Assembly (NCBI RefSeq): GCF_016598595.1
Contig: NZ_CP066786.1
Span: 3,864,001-3,928,000, forward strand
Length of the DNA: 64,000 nt
Direction of reading: 5' to 3'
DNA from: Martelella lutilitoris
GTDB lineage: Bacteria; Pseudomonadota; Alphaproteobacteria; Rhizobiales; Rhizobiaceae
This document shows positions 33,724-42,627 of the stretch, one piece after another. Each line of letters opens with the position of its first letter. The first letter of the stretch is position 1. The notes under the pieces are model-generated. The model worked only from the letters and a program-made list of their open reading frames with translations. It was not told the origin of the DNA and did no database searches. Made by a program: the position numbers and the translations under genes.

Positions 33724-34998
33724 TTAGTTGCGGACGCGGTCCAGCACGTCGTTGACATTGTAGATGATGTCATCGGCGGCCGTTTCGGCGTCGATCTGGC
33801 CATAGGCGAACTCTTCGAGCGTATCGCCGATCGCCGAGGCGATCTGCGGATGCTCGAAATAGGGAGAGATCGTCGGACCGGTCGCATCCAGAATGATCTG
33901 GTGCGCGTCGATCTGTTCCTGCTCGATGGCGCCGGCAGCCGTCAGTTGATCGAACGCCTGCTTGGAAGCCGGAATGCCGCGGGTCGTGCCGAGAATGTCG
34001 ATCGCGCCCTCGTCGTTCAGGAGGCAATTGACCACTTCGGCGGCCGCTTCCTGATTGTCGGAATTGCGCGAGATCGAGAACAGCATGGACGGCTTGCGGT
34101 AGACGCCGTCATTGGTGGCGCCTTCTGCGAGCAGGATCTTCGAGGGAACCAGGACCTGGCCTTCCTGCAGCGGGTCGGAGATCTTGAAATAGACCGTATC
34201 CCACTGATAGGTGCCGGCGATATGGCCATCGGCCCAGGCCGGGTTTTCATGCAGAACCAGATTGCCGCCGGCGGCGACCTTCGGCCAGGGGATGATCACG
34301 CCTTCGTCGGTGTAGCGCTTGTACATTTCCAGCGCGTCGACCATCTCGTCCATCGTGTAGTTGAACTCGAGCGTCTCCGGATCGATCATCGTCTTGCCGG
34401 TCTTCTGGGTGAGATAGGCCGTCATCAGAAGACGGGCGTCAAGGCCGTCCGTGCCGGTCGCCTCATAGGGATAGTAGTCGTCGCCGAGCTTTTCCTTGAA
34501 CACCTTGCCGGCTTCTTCCAGTTCGTCCCAGGTGGTCGGGATCGAAAGACCTGCCTTTTCGAAGGTCGTCTGGTTGAACCAGGGCAGACGGCCGGTGATC
34601 GACAGCGGAAGGCCCTGCAGATGGCCGTTCACGGTCGAGGTTGCGAGTTCCCCCTCGGTCCACTGCGTGAGGTCGATCGTGTCGGAGAACTCGTTGAGAT
34701 CGGCAAAGCCTTCGCCGTTCGGCGTGAACAGCGGCAGCCAGGGCCAGTTGATCTGCATGATGTCGGCTTCGGTTCCGCCGGCAAGCTGGGTGGTGATCTT
34801 CTCCTGGTGACCGGACCAGCCGGTGAATTCCGGAGAAATGCTGTGGCCAAGCTTTTCGCCGCAATATTTCAGCGCTTCCTGGGTTGCAAGGTGACGGCTG
34901 TCGCCGCCCCACCAGGACATGCGAAGATCGGCGGCATTGGCTGCCGAAAGCGATGTTGCGGCCATCAGGCCGGCGAGAATTGTCAGTTTCATGGTCAT
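33724..34998 (-). CDS. CUT1 ABC transporter sugar-binding protein
   Basis: The 424-residue product has a signal peptide (LTILAGLMAATSLSAANA) and the family 1 solute-binding fold: RMSWWGGDSRHLATQEALKY, read in part, and LPLSITGRLPWFNQTTFEKAG, given as LPLSITGRLPWFNQTT. The strong GGGAGG site precedes the ATG. Between the GH28-GH105 gene and the ATPase, it is the likely receptor for pectic oligogalacturonides (inference from context; the sugar is not shown by sequence). Confidence 0.9.
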   Translation of the reverse strand: MTMKLTILAGLMAATSLSAANAADLRMSWWGGDSRHLATQEALKYCGEKLGHSISPEFTGWSGHQEKITTQLAGGTEADIMQINWPWLPLFTPNGEGFADLNEFSDTIDLTQWTEGELATSTVNGHLQGLPLSITGRLPWFNQTTFEKAGLSIPTTWDELEEAGKVFKEKLGDDYYPYEATGTDGLDARLLMTAYLTQKTGKTMIDPETLEFNYTMDEMVDALEMYKRYTDEGVIIPWPKVAAGGNLVLHENPAWADGHIAGTYQWDTVYFKISDPLQEGQVLVPSKILLAEGATNDGVYRKPSMLFSISRNSDNQEAAAEVVNCLLNDEGAIDILGTTRGIPASKQAFDQLTAAGAIEQEQIDAHQIILDATGPTISPYFEHPQIASAIGDTLEEFAYGQIDAETAADDIIYNVNDVLDRVRN

Positions 34999-35033
34999 AT
35001 TTTCCTCCCTTTGAAAAAGACGGTTTCGAAGAT

Positions 35034-36146
35034 CTATGCCGACAGCGAGATGTTCTCGCCGGTGCGGCGGTGGAAGATGTGCAGCGCGTCTTCCTGCGGC
35101 ATGATGCGGATGGCATCGTCACGCAGATACTGACGCTCGATGCCCGTTGCCGGGACGACGACGATGAAGGACTGATCCTCCACCGTGATGTAGAGGTAGA
35201 CCTCGTGGCCCATGAACTCGACATGGGAGATGCGGCCAAGAAGCCCTTCTTCGGCATTCTGATCCACCACCGTGAAGTGCTGCGGACGAACACCGAAGGT
35301 GACCTCGCTCGGGGCATCCTTGTCGATGCGGGCGCAGGCCTTGTCGTCGATGGTAAAGGTCTGCGTGCCGATCCTGAGCTTGTTGCCGTCGACCAGCGTC
35401 GCATCGCCAATATTCATCTCCGGCGAGCCGATGAAGCCCGCAACGAAGGCGTTCGCCGGCTTGCGATAGAGGGTGAAGGGATCGGCGACCTGCATGATCC
35501 GGCCTTCCTTCATCACGCAGATGCGGTTGCCCATGGTCATGGCTTCAGTCTGGTCATGGGTGACGTAGACGACGGTCGAGTGCATGCCTTCAGCAAGCAA
35601 CTGCTTGTGCAGGTCGGTGATGCGCACGCGCATCGAGGCGCGCAGCTTTGCATCAAGGTTCGACAGCGGTTCGTCGAACAGGAAGACCTGCGGCTTCTTG
35701 ATCAGCGCGCGGCCAACGGCAACGCGCTGGGCCTGACCGCCGGAAAGCTGCTTGGGCAGGCGCTCCAGATAGTCCTCGATCTCGAGGATGTGCGAGACTT
35801 CCTCGGTGGAGGCGGCGATCTCCGCCTTCGGCGCATGCTTGAGGCGCAGGCCGAAGGAGAGGTTGTTCTTCACCTTCATATGCGGATAGAGCGCGTAGTT
35901 CTGGAACACCATCGCGATGCCGCGCTGGCCCGGGGGCTTGTCGTTGACGAGATCGTCGCCGATGCGGATCTCACCGCCGGAGATGCGCTCCAGACCGGCA
36001 ATCATCCTGAGCGTCGTCGACTTGGCGCAGCCGGACGGGCCGACCAGCACCATGAACTCGCCATCCTCGATTTCCAGGTCGATGCCGTGGACGGCCTTGA
36101 ACTTGCCGTAGACCTTTTCGAGACTTTTCAGCTGAACTCTGGCCAT
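35034..36146 (-). CDS. CUT1 ABC transporter ATPase (UgpC/MalK type)
   Basis: The 370-residue product has an ATPase domain (1-235) with Q-loop VFQNYALYPHMKV, signature LSGGQAQRVAVGRAL, Walker B VFLFDEPLSNLDA and H-loop VTHDQTEAMT, then a TOBE/OB regulatory domain. The Walker A reads GPSGCAKSTT, with Ala in place of the last Gly of GxxGxGKS. The ATG at 36146 gives the usual MARVQLKSLEKVYG. It is shared by the two permeases upstream. Confidence 0.93.
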   Translation of the reverse strand: MARVQLKSLEKVYGKFKAVHGIDLEIEDGEFMVLVGPSGCAKSTTLRMIAGLERISGGEIRIGDDLVNDKPPGQRGIAMVFQNYALYPHMKVKNNLSFGLRLKHAPKAEIAASTEEVSHILEIEDYLERLPKQLSGGQAQRVAVGRALIKKPQVFLFDEPLSNLDAKLRASMRVRITDLHKQLLAEGMHSTVVYVTHDQTEAMTMGNRICVMKEGRIMQVADPFTLYRKPANAFVAGFIGSPEMNIGDATLVDGNKLRIGTQTFTIDDKACARIDKDAPSEVTFGVRPQHFTVVDQNAEEGLLGRISHVEFMGHEVYLYITVEDQSFIVVVPATGIERQYLRDDAIRIMPQEDALHIFHRRTGENISLSA

Positions 36147-36151
36147 GGTTT

Positions 36152-37063
36152 TTATCCTTTGACTCCGCCAGCGGAGATACCTTCGATGAAATATTTCTGC
36201 GCCATGAAAAACACGACGAGGGCGGGCGTGATCGCGAGCACCGACATGGAGAGGATCTTGTTCCAGGCAAATGCTTCGGTGGTATCGATCGACAGTTTGA
36301 GGGCCAGGGAGACCGGGTATTTGTCGACGGAGGACAGGTAGATCAACGGCCCGAGGAAGTCGTTCATCGTCCACATGAACTGGAACAGGCAGACCGAGAT
36401 GAGGGCCGGCGTGAGCAGCGGTACGACGATGAAGAGCAGGGCCTGCCAGCTCGAGGCGCCGTCGACGCGCGCGGCCTCTTCCATGTCGCGCGGAATGGCG
36501 CGCAGGAACTGGACCAGCATGAAGACGAAGAACGCGTCACCGGCAAGCGCGGAGGGCACCCACAGCGGCAGGAAACTATCGAGCCAGCCGAATTCCCGGA
36601 ACAGCAGATACTGAGGAATGCGGGTGACGACGTTGGGCAGGAGCAGGATAGCGATCAGCGACGCGAACAGCACCTTCTTGCCGGGGAACTCGAACCTGGC
36701 GAAGCCGTAGGCAACGGCGGTGGCCGAGATCGCGGTCCCGATCATCTTCGGGATCAGAATCAGGAAGGTGTTGAGGAAGAACCGGCCGAACGTATAGGGC
36801 GTCGAGGTTTTCCAGCCTTCGATATAGCCGCTGACGGTCGGATGAGTCGGCCAGAAGCCCGCGCTCGCGAACATTTCGGCATTGGTCTTGAACGATGCGC
36901 CGATCAGCCAGATCAGCGGGTAGAGCATGATCAGCCCGACCAAGAACAGGATCACGTAGCGGATGATCGACGAGATCAGGACTTTACGCTGTTCGCGCTT
37001 GCGGGCGCGGATGGCTTCCAGATCGCGGGCAGACAGCATGCTCGACAAGGTTTGCTCTGTCAT
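36152..37063 (-). CDS. CUT1 ABC transporter permease (MalG/UgpE type)
   Basis: The 303-residue product has six membrane helices and the EAA motif DMEEAARVDGASSWQALLFI, which contacts the ATPase. It has the long N-terminal cytoplasmic tail seen in UgpE-like proteins. AAGAGGAGC precedes the ATG. Two bases separate it from the partner permease upstream. Confidence 0.93.
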   Translation of the reverse strand: MTEQTLSSMLSARDLEAIRARKREQRKVLISSIIRYVILFLVGLIMLYPLIWLIGASFKTNAEMFASAGFWPTHPTVSGYIEGWKTSTPYTFGRFFLNTFLILIPKMIGTAISATAVAYGFARFEFPGKKVLFASLIAILLLPNVVTRIPQYLLFREFGWLDSFLPLWVPSALAGDAFFVFMLVQFLRAIPRDMEEAARVDGASSWQALLFIVVPLLTPALISVCLFQFMWTMNDFLGPLIYLSSVDKYPVSLALKLSIDTTEAFAWNKILSMSVLAITPALVVFFMAQKYFIEGISAGGVKG

Positions 37064-37065
37064 GA

Positions 37066-37950
37066 TCAGCTCCTCTTGTCGCCGGCGTAATAGACCCAGT
37101 GGCGCGATGACCAGAAGGCGATCAGCGTCAGGACCATGATGATGGCGAACATGACCCAGGCAATGGCCGAGGCATATCCCATGCGGAAGTTCTTGAAGGC
37201 CTCGTCATAGATGTAGAGCGGCAGCAGGTAGGTGGATTTCAGCGGACCGCCGCCGGTGATGATGTAGGGACCGTTGAATTCCTGGAAGGCCTGCACCGTC
37301 TGCATGATGAGGTTGAAGAAGATCACCGGCGTGATCAGCGGCAGGGTGATGAAGAAGAAGGTCTTCCACTTGCCGGCGCCGTCGATGGCGGCTGCCTCGT
37401 AGAGCGAATTGTCGACGCTCTGAAGGGCGGCCAGGAAGATCACCATCGCCGAACCAAATTGCCACAGACGCAGCAGCGTGATGGTAAACAGCGCGTTGTT
37501 GGGATCGCCGAACCAGTTGACGCCCTGAAGGCCGATGCTTTCCAGCATCATGTTGATCAGGCCGACATCGGCGAAGAGATAGCGCCACAAAACCGCGATC
37601 GCGACCGAACCGCCGAGGATCGACGGGACATAGAAGGCCGTGCGGAAGAAGTTGATGAACTTCAGCTTGTAGTTCAGGATCACCGCGATGAAGAGCGCGA
37701 AGGCGAGCTTCAGCGGCACCGTCGAGAACACGTAGATCAGCGTGACCGACAGCGATTTGTTGAAGGTGCGGTCATGGGTGAACAGACGGATATAATTCTT
37801 CAGGCCGACGAAATGCGGCGAGCTCATCAGCGAGTAGTCGGTGAACGACAACACGAATGACGCAAGAAATGGCACTGCAGTGAAAAGCAGCAGGCCGATG
37901 ATATATGGGGACAGATAGGCGAGCCCCATAAAACGATTTTCACCGCTCAT
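37066..37950 (-). CDS. CUT1 ABC transporter permease (MalF/UgpA type)
   Basis: The 294-residue product has six membrane helices, the conserved start LAYLSPYIIGLLLFTAVPFL and the EAA motif SLYEAAAIDGAGKWKTFFFI. It is the first gene of the operon that ends with GH28-GH105, and it is divergent from the AraC regulator. Confidence 0.93.
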   Translation of the reverse strand: MSGENRFMGLAYLSPYIIGLLLFTAVPFLASFVLSFTDYSLMSSPHFVGLKNYIRLFTHDRTFNKSLSVTLIYVFSTVPLKLAFALFIAVILNYKLKFINFFRTAFYVPSILGGSVAIAVLWRYLFADVGLINMMLESIGLQGVNWFGDPNNALFTITLLRLWQFGSAMVIFLAALQSVDNSLYEAAAIDGAGKWKTFFFITLPLITPVIFFNLIMQTVQAFQEFNGPYIITGGGPLKSTYLLPLYIYDEAFKNFRMGYASAIAWVMFAIIMVLTLIAFWSSRHWVYYAGDKRS

Positions 37951-38275
37951 GACCGCATTCCCGTTTGTTGGTTCCGGCAGGCGCGGCTGTCCCGTGGGAG
38001 CGCATTGCCACGGCCTTGTCCACCGTCAAGGCGGTGAGCTGAGGGCATGCGAAAAGGCAGCCGACCCCGAAGGGCAGCACGGACGTTGTTGTGTTCTGAT
38101 TTGTGCATGGCGCTAAGGCGCAGGCGAGGGATCAACCCTACAGGGTCTTGCTTTTTCCCATACGAGCGACATCCTCCCAGATGTTTCTTGATGCGATACG
38201 CCTTTATTTCGGCGTTTCCACTGTTCATAATCATGTTTGGACACAGTTTTGGAATAGAGGGTTTCGGACAAAAGG
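37951..38275. other. Divergent promoter region of the sugar ABC operon and araC-type gene
   Basis: This 325-base gap has no gene-like frame. It must hold both promoters and the operator of the AraC regulator. I see no strong palindrome; the stretch next to the AraC gene (38190-38275) is AT-richer than its surroundings. Confidence 0.5.
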
Positions 38276-39193
38276 ATGGATAAAATCGAAGGTGGGATTC
38301 TTGACGGTCTTGCGGTTAACGCCCTCAATCTGACGCTGACCCGCTCGACCATCAGGATGCTGCACACCTCGACCTGGACGGCGGACAAGGTCAACAAGGT
38401 GCATGACCTCGTCATCTGCCTGACGGGCAGGGCCGAATACGAGGTCTCCGGCGAAACCTTCGAGATGAAACCGGGCCGGGCCATGCTGATCCCCGCCGGA
38501 GAACGTTTCGTCGGGCGCTCGACATCCGATGAACTCTATACCGGTGTCGCACAGCATTTCAGGGCGGAGGTCTTCGGCCGGATGGACCTTTTCGAGCAAA
38601 TGGACTGCCGGATCTGGGTCGATCTGCCGCGCTGGGAGATGATCGCCCCGCTGGCACGCCACTATCGCGAAACCGCCCCTCTGTCCTCGACAACCTTTGC
38701 CCAGCACCACATCTTCATGGTGCTGCTGATCGAGTTCGTCGAAGCCGCCTTCATCCGCTGGCGGCCTCAGAAGGACGTCGCCGTCAACAATCCGGACAGC
38801 CTGTCGTTGTCGGTCATGGTCGCAGCATCGCAGATCGCCGCCGACCCTCTGAACCCGGACACGGTCGACCGCGTTCTGGGCTCGATCCCCTATAACCAGG
38901 ATTATTTTCGCCGCGAGTTCAAGAAGCAGGTTGGTCTCACACCGCCGAAATATCAGGAGTTCAAGAGGATGGAGCGGGCCATGGCCCTGCTGGCCAGCGG
39001 CCAGAGCGTGAAACAGGCCTCCGCCTTTGTCGGCTACGACGACAGCTACTATTTCTCGCGGATGTTCAAGCGCTATATCGGCGTCAGTCCGGCTGGCTAC
39101 AAAATGCTGAACAAGCGCCACCAGGAAGGCGCCTTCCCCCGCGGCGAGGAAGACGGCATGGCCGTCTTCCCCCTTTTGCGCCAGGCGGAGTGA
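38276..39193 (+). CDS. AraC-family transcriptional regulator
   Basis: The 305-residue product has a cupin-like sensor domain (1-170, GRAEYEVSGETFEMKPGRAM) and two HTH motifs at the C-terminus (about 185-285), with YNQDYFRREFKKQVGLTPPK and GYDDSYYFSRMFKRYIGVSP. It sits divergent from the pectin-oligomer ABC operon and upstream of convergent kdgK. It most likely activates transport in response to a pectin-derived sugar. Confidence 0.92.
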   Translation: MDKIEGGILDGLAVNALNLTLTRSTIRMLHTSTWTADKVNKVHDLVICLTGRAEYEVSGETFEMKPGRAMLIPAGERFVGRSTSDELYTGVAQHFRAEVFGRMDLFEQMDCRIWVDLPRWEMIAPLARHYRETAPLSSTTFAQHHIFMVLLIEFVEAAFIRWRPQKDVAVNNPDSLSLSVMVAASQIAADPLNPDTVDRVLGSIPYNQDYFRREFKKQVGLTPPKYQEFKRMERAMALLASGQSVKQASAFVGYDDSYYFSRMFKRYIGVSPAGYKMLNKRHQEGAFPRGEEDGMAVFPLLRQAE

Positions 39194-39196
39194 GCG

Positions 39197-40105
39197 TCAG
39201 ACAGCCACCAGCGCGCCGCGCGCGCCAATGACGCGAGCAGAAAGCGCCGAACCTTGTTCCAGCGCCTCAACCAGCGGGGCGCCCATCATCAGGGCCGCGA
39301 TCAGGCCGGCATTGAAACTGTCGCCGGCGGCGGTGGTGTCAACAACGTTTTCCGATGGTGTCGGCTTGAAGGTAACCGAACCTTCTTCCTCGTCCTCGGC
39401 ATGGATCGTGTCGGGTCCGTTCTTGACGATCACGGTCTTCACGCCCGCAGCCCGGTATCTGGCGATCGTCGCCTCAGGGCTTTTGTCGCCAAACACGGCG
39501 CCGTCCTCGTCGAAGGACGGCAGCACGATGTCGCTGACGCCGGCCGCCTCCATGATTGTCTCGGCCATGACATCGCGCGAGGGCCAGAGACGCGCACGCA
39601 TGTTGGGATCGAAGGCGATGACCGTGCCGGCAGCGCGCGCTTCGGCCAACAGGTCAAGCAGGGTCCGGCGATGCTCTTCATTGACCACGGCCATGGTGAT
39701 GCCGGAGAAGAGCACGAGCCCCCTGCCCGCAAGCGCCTTTCCCAGCGCCTCAGGGTCCTCTGCCAGAAGCTTTGCGGCCGACTGTCCGCGCCAGTAGGAA
39801 AAGCTGCGTTCCCCGTTCTTCAGCGCGATCATGTAAAGCCCGACGGTGCGTTCCTCGATCCGGCGCACCGAGGCCGTGCCGACGCCGGCCTTTTCCATGA
39901 AGGTCAGCATCTCGTCGGAAACCGTATCTGTTCCCGCTCCGGTGAAATAATCGACGGTGAATTCATCCGCCAGCGTGCGGGCAAGATACCAGGCGGAATT
40001 GAAGGTGTCGCCGGCAAAGCCGCGGGTATAGGCGCCGTCTTCGCGCGGGGCCATCTCGACCATGCATTCGCCGATGCACAGGATAGTCTTGGGGAGGTTT
40101 CTCAT
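39197..40105 (-). CDS. kdgK: 2-keto-3-deoxygluconate kinase (PfkB family)
   Basis: The 302-residue product has the N-terminal CIGECMVEMAPREDG and the C-terminal PfkB signature VVDTTAAGDSFNAGLIAALM with the catalytic Asp. KdgK turns 2-keto-3-deoxygluconate to KDPG. The start resembles KdgK rather than fructokinase, and KduI/KduD/UxaA lie next door, which together fix the assignment. It overlaps the GntR stop by four bases. Confidence 0.9.
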   Translation of the reverse strand: MRNLPKTILCIGECMVEMAPREDGAYTRGFAGDTFNSAWYLARTLADEFTVDYFTGAGTDTVSDEMLTFMEKAGVGTASVRRIEERTVGLYMIALKNGERSFSYWRGQSAAKLLAEDPEALGKALAGRGLVLFSGITMAVVNEEHRRTLLDLLAEARAAGTVIAFDPNMRARLWPSRDVMAETIMEAAGVSDIVLPSFDEDGAVFGDKSPEATIARYRAAGVKTVIVKNGPDTIHAEDEEEGSVTFKPTPSENVVDTTAAGDSFNAGLIAALMMGAPLVEALEQGSALSARVIGARGALVAV

Positions 40106-40803
40106 TCGTCTTCCATTTCGAAAAAAGCCGGATGCGAGACGTTGATACGCTCGACGATCTTGGCGATCTGCGACAAATGCTCCCGCATGGCCGAAACGGC
40201 CGCCTCCACGTCATGCGCCTCGATCGCGTGCAGTATCCCGGCATGTTCGTTGAGCGCGCTTGTCGCGCCGAAGGACAGGCTGAGATACCGCACACGGTCC
40301 ATATGCGCCTTGTGGTCGCGAATCAATGCCCAGGCGTCGCCATGGCCGGAAAGCTCGCAGATCTGTTTGTGGAACTCGTCGTCGAGGGCGTGAAAGCCGG
40401 CCTTGTCGCCGGCGCGGATGGCGGCATCCTGTTCGGCGATGTTGGCCCGCAGCATATCGGCGTCTTCCTGCGTGCAGCACCGGGCGGCGGCCTCCGCCGT
40501 CGCAAGTTCGAGCGCGCTGCGGATGAAATGCGCCTGCATCACGGCCCGCTTCGAGATATGGGTGACCAGCGTCGCCCGCTGCGGTCGGATCAGCAGGAAG
40601 CCCTGCTGCGAGAGCCGGTAGAAGGCGTCGCGCACGGGCTGGCGCGAGACGCCGAGAACCCGCGCGACCTCGACCTCGGAAAGCTTGGAGCCCGGCGGCA
40701 ACTCGTTCTCGATGACCTGACGATAAAGATGGGCATAGACCAGGTCGGTCACGGTCGGCTGGCGGGCCTGATCCAGCGCTCCGGTTTTTAATTTCCCGAC
40801 CAT
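40102..40803 (-). CDS. GntR-family (FadR subgroup) regulator of the uronate genes
   Basis: The 233-residue product has a winged HTH (25-85, LSEVEVARVLGVSRQPVRDA) and an FCD ligand domain (95-225) with conserved acidic/His positions (DDEFHKQICELSG). ExuR/UxuR/KdgR-like regulators of uronate genes are often of this type. GGGAGG precedes the ATG. It is divergent from uxaC and probably binds the palindromes between them. Confidence 0.92.
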   Translation of the reverse strand: MVGKLKTGALDQARQPTVTDLVYAHLYRQVIENELPPGSKLSEVEVARVLGVSRQPVRDAFYRLSQQGFLLIRPQRATLVTHISKRAVMQAHFIRSALELATAEAAARCCTQEDADMLRANIAEQDAAIRAGDKAGFHALDDEFHKQICELSGHGDAWALIRDHKAHMDRVRYLSLSFGATSALNEHAGILHAIEAHDVEAAVSAMREHLSQIAKIVERINVSHPAFFEMEDE

Positions 40804-40815
40804 TCATTCCTCCCA

Positions 40816-40844
40816 TTGACAGGTTTCGCATACTAACATATTAG
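40816..40844 (+). promoter_or_regulatory. Sigma-70 type promoter of uxaC
   Basis: TTGACA (40816-40821), a 17-base spacer and TATTAG (40839-40844) form a near-consensus promoter, 61 bases before uxaC. The -10 is covered by the palindrome at 40832-40845. Confidence 0.65.
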
Positions 40845-40845
40845 T
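40832..40845. promoter_or_regulatory. Operator palindrome over the uxaC -10 box
   Basis: ACTAA-CATA-TTAGT is a perfect palindrome of the size used by FadR-type GntR regulators. It overlaps the -10 box of uxaC, which fits repression. The divergent GntR gene is 29 bases away. Confidence 0.6.
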
Positions 40846-40856
40846 TTTTTGAAGAA

Positions 40857-40870
40857 ATGCAATCGTGCAT
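40857..40870. promoter_or_regulatory. Second palindrome before uxaC
   Basis: ATGCA-ATCG-TGCAT is a perfect inverted repeat 35 bases before the uxaC start, in the untranslated leader. It may be a second operator or a small RNA stem. Confidence 0.4.
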
Positions 40871-40904
40871 TCTATCAGAAAAACCCGATGCGGGAGACGA
40901 AGAG

Positions 40905-42308
40905 ATGCTGAACAAGGACCGGCTTTTTCCGATCGAACCGAAGACGCGGGACCTGGCGCGCGCGCTTTACAATGAAATCAGCACGCTGCCGATTGTCAGC
41001 CCGCACGGCCACACCGACCCCCGCTGGTACGCGGAAAACGAGCCCTTCCCCGATCCGGCTCAGCTGTTCGTGGTGCCGGACCACTATGTCTTCCGCATGC
41101 TCTGCTCGCAAGGCGTGAAACTGACGGATCTCGGCGTGCCGCGGGTCGACGGTGGCGAAACGGAAACCGACAGCCGCAAGATCTGGCGTCTTTTCGCCGA
41201 AAATTTCTACCTTCTGCGCGGCACGCCGAGCCGCGGCTGGCTGGAACATTCCTTCGAACATGTCTTCGGCCTCACAAAGCGCTTCGGCCCCGAGACCGCC
41301 GATGAGTTCTACGACCATATCGACGAATGCCTGCAGAAGCCGGAATTCCGCCCGCGCGCCCTGTTCGAACGCTTCAACATCGAGGTGATCGCGACCACGG
41401 AAAGCCCACTCGATGACCTGAAATGGCATGCGATGATCAGGGATTCCGGTTGGACCGGCGGCAAGGTCGTCACCGCCTATCGCCCGGACCCGGTCGTGGA
41501 CCCCGATTTCGAAGGCTTTGCCGAGAACGTCGAAAAATTCGGTGAGCTGACCGGCGTCGACGCCACCAAATACGACAATTATCTGGAGGCGCACCGCATC
41601 CGCCGCGCCTTTTTCAAGCAGTATGGCGCCACCTCGACCGACCACGGTCACCCGACCGCGCGCACCGAGGACTTGCCGAAAGCCGACGTCGAGGCACTTT
41701 TTGCCAAGGCTCTGAAGGGCGAATGCTCGGCCGAGGAAGCCGATGCATTCCGCGGCCACATGCTGACCGAAATGGCCCGCATGAGTGTCGAGGACGGCCT
41801 CGTTCTGCAGATCCATCCGGGCTCCACCCGCAACCATTCGGCCGAAGTCATGGCCCGCCACGGCCGCGACAAGGGCTTCGATATTCCCTCGCAGACCAGT
41901 TACGTCGAGGCGTTGCGTCCGCTGCTCAATGCCGTGGGCATGGAACCGGACCTGACGATCGTGCTGTTCACGCTCGACGAGACAGCCTATTCGCGCGAAC
42001 TGGCCCCGCTTGCCGGCGTCTATCCCGCGCTCCGTCTCGGCCCGGCATGGTGGTTCCACGACAGCCCCGAGGGCATGCGCCGCTACCGTGAAATGGTCAC
42101 GGAAACGGCGGGTTTCTACAACACGGTCGGCTTTAACGACGACACGCGTGCATTCTGCTCGATCCCCGCACGCCACGATGTCGCACGCCGCGTCGACTGC
42201 GCCTTCCTGGCGACCCTGGTCGCCACCGGACGCCTGGACGAAGACGAGGCACCGGAAGTCGCGCGCGACCTGACCTACAATCTGGTCAAGCGCGCATACC
42301 GGCTGTAG
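40905..42308 (+). CDS. uxaC: Uronate isomerase
   Basis: The 467-residue product has the zinc-binding start VSPHGHTDPRWYAENEPFPD (family HGHTD) and DDTRAFCSIPARHDVARRVD. UxaC converts D-galacturonate to tagaturonate and D-glucuronate to fructuronate. Full length for the family. The ATG at 40905 gives the conserved N-terminus NKDRLFPIEPKTR. It is the first step of the saturated-uronate branch in this locus. Confidence 0.96.
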   Translation: MLNKDRLFPIEPKTRDLARALYNEISTLPIVSPHGHTDPRWYAENEPFPDPAQLFVVPDHYVFRMLCSQGVKLTDLGVPRVDGGETETDSRKIWRLFAENFYLLRGTPSRGWLEHSFEHVFGLTKRFGPETADEFYDHIDECLQKPEFRPRALFERFNIEVIATTESPLDDLKWHAMIRDSGWTGGKVVTAYRPDPVVDPDFEGFAENVEKFGELTGVDATKYDNYLEAHRIRRAFFKQYGATSTDHGHPTARTEDLPKADVEALFAKALKGECSAEEADAFRGHMLTEMARMSVEDGLVLQIHPGSTRNHSAEVMARHGRDKGFDIPSQTSYVEALRPLLNAVGMEPDLTIVLFTLDETAYSRELAPLAGVYPALRLGPAWWFHDSPEGMRRYREMVTETAGFYNTVGFNDDTRAFCSIPARHDVARRVDCAFLATLVATGRLDEDEAPEVARDLTYNLVKRAYRL

Positions 42309-42627
42309 CAACAGCCATTTTCAAGCAGGGAGAGATTTTTTGAAACGCTTGAAAAATCCGGGACGCCAAATTGTGCAACCATCAATGCCGCGCCTTTCTC
42401 CCGGGCGCGGCTGCCCTATGTGGGGGCCTGCCCCGGTCTTGTTGCCGTCAGAGCAGGCACCCGAAAGGCCGGTCGAGGAAAATCCGCCTCTCGCCGAAAG
42501 CCGGCGGGAGGCACCGGCACGGCGCCAGCCTTGGCCCCAAAGCTGACGGAGGCGTGAACGGGGCATGATGACTGACGCCTTCACGTCCCGAACGTGAAGT
42601 CTTTTCAATGAAGTGAAGGAGAATAAG
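42309..42627. other. Intergenic region between uxaC and kduI
   Basis: This 319-base gap contains two hairpins but no credible gene; frames in it are Pro/Arg-rich and unlike any protein. GCCGCGCC (42387-42394) pairs with GGCGCGGC (42404-42411) without a T-run, so it may end uxaC transcription weakly. A promoter for the kduI operon is expected here. Confidence 0.5.
42579..42599. promoter_or_regulatory. Inverted repeat in the kduI leader
   Basis: CTTCACGT (42579-42586) and ACGTGAAG (42592-42599) are exact reverse complements with a 5-base spacer, 28 bases before kduI. It could be an operator or a leader stem-loop next to the AAGGAG ribosome site. Confidence 0.5.

Noticed and set aside
32914-35133. 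A 739-codon plus-strand frame across GH28-GH105 and the sugar-binding protein gene
   Set aside because: It crosses two well-supported minus-strand genes and their gap and shows no motif.
42340-42546. A 68-codon frame in the uxaC-kduI gap
   Set aside because: Pro/Arg-rich composition without a ribosome site or family; it overlaps a hairpin. More likely leader or spacer.
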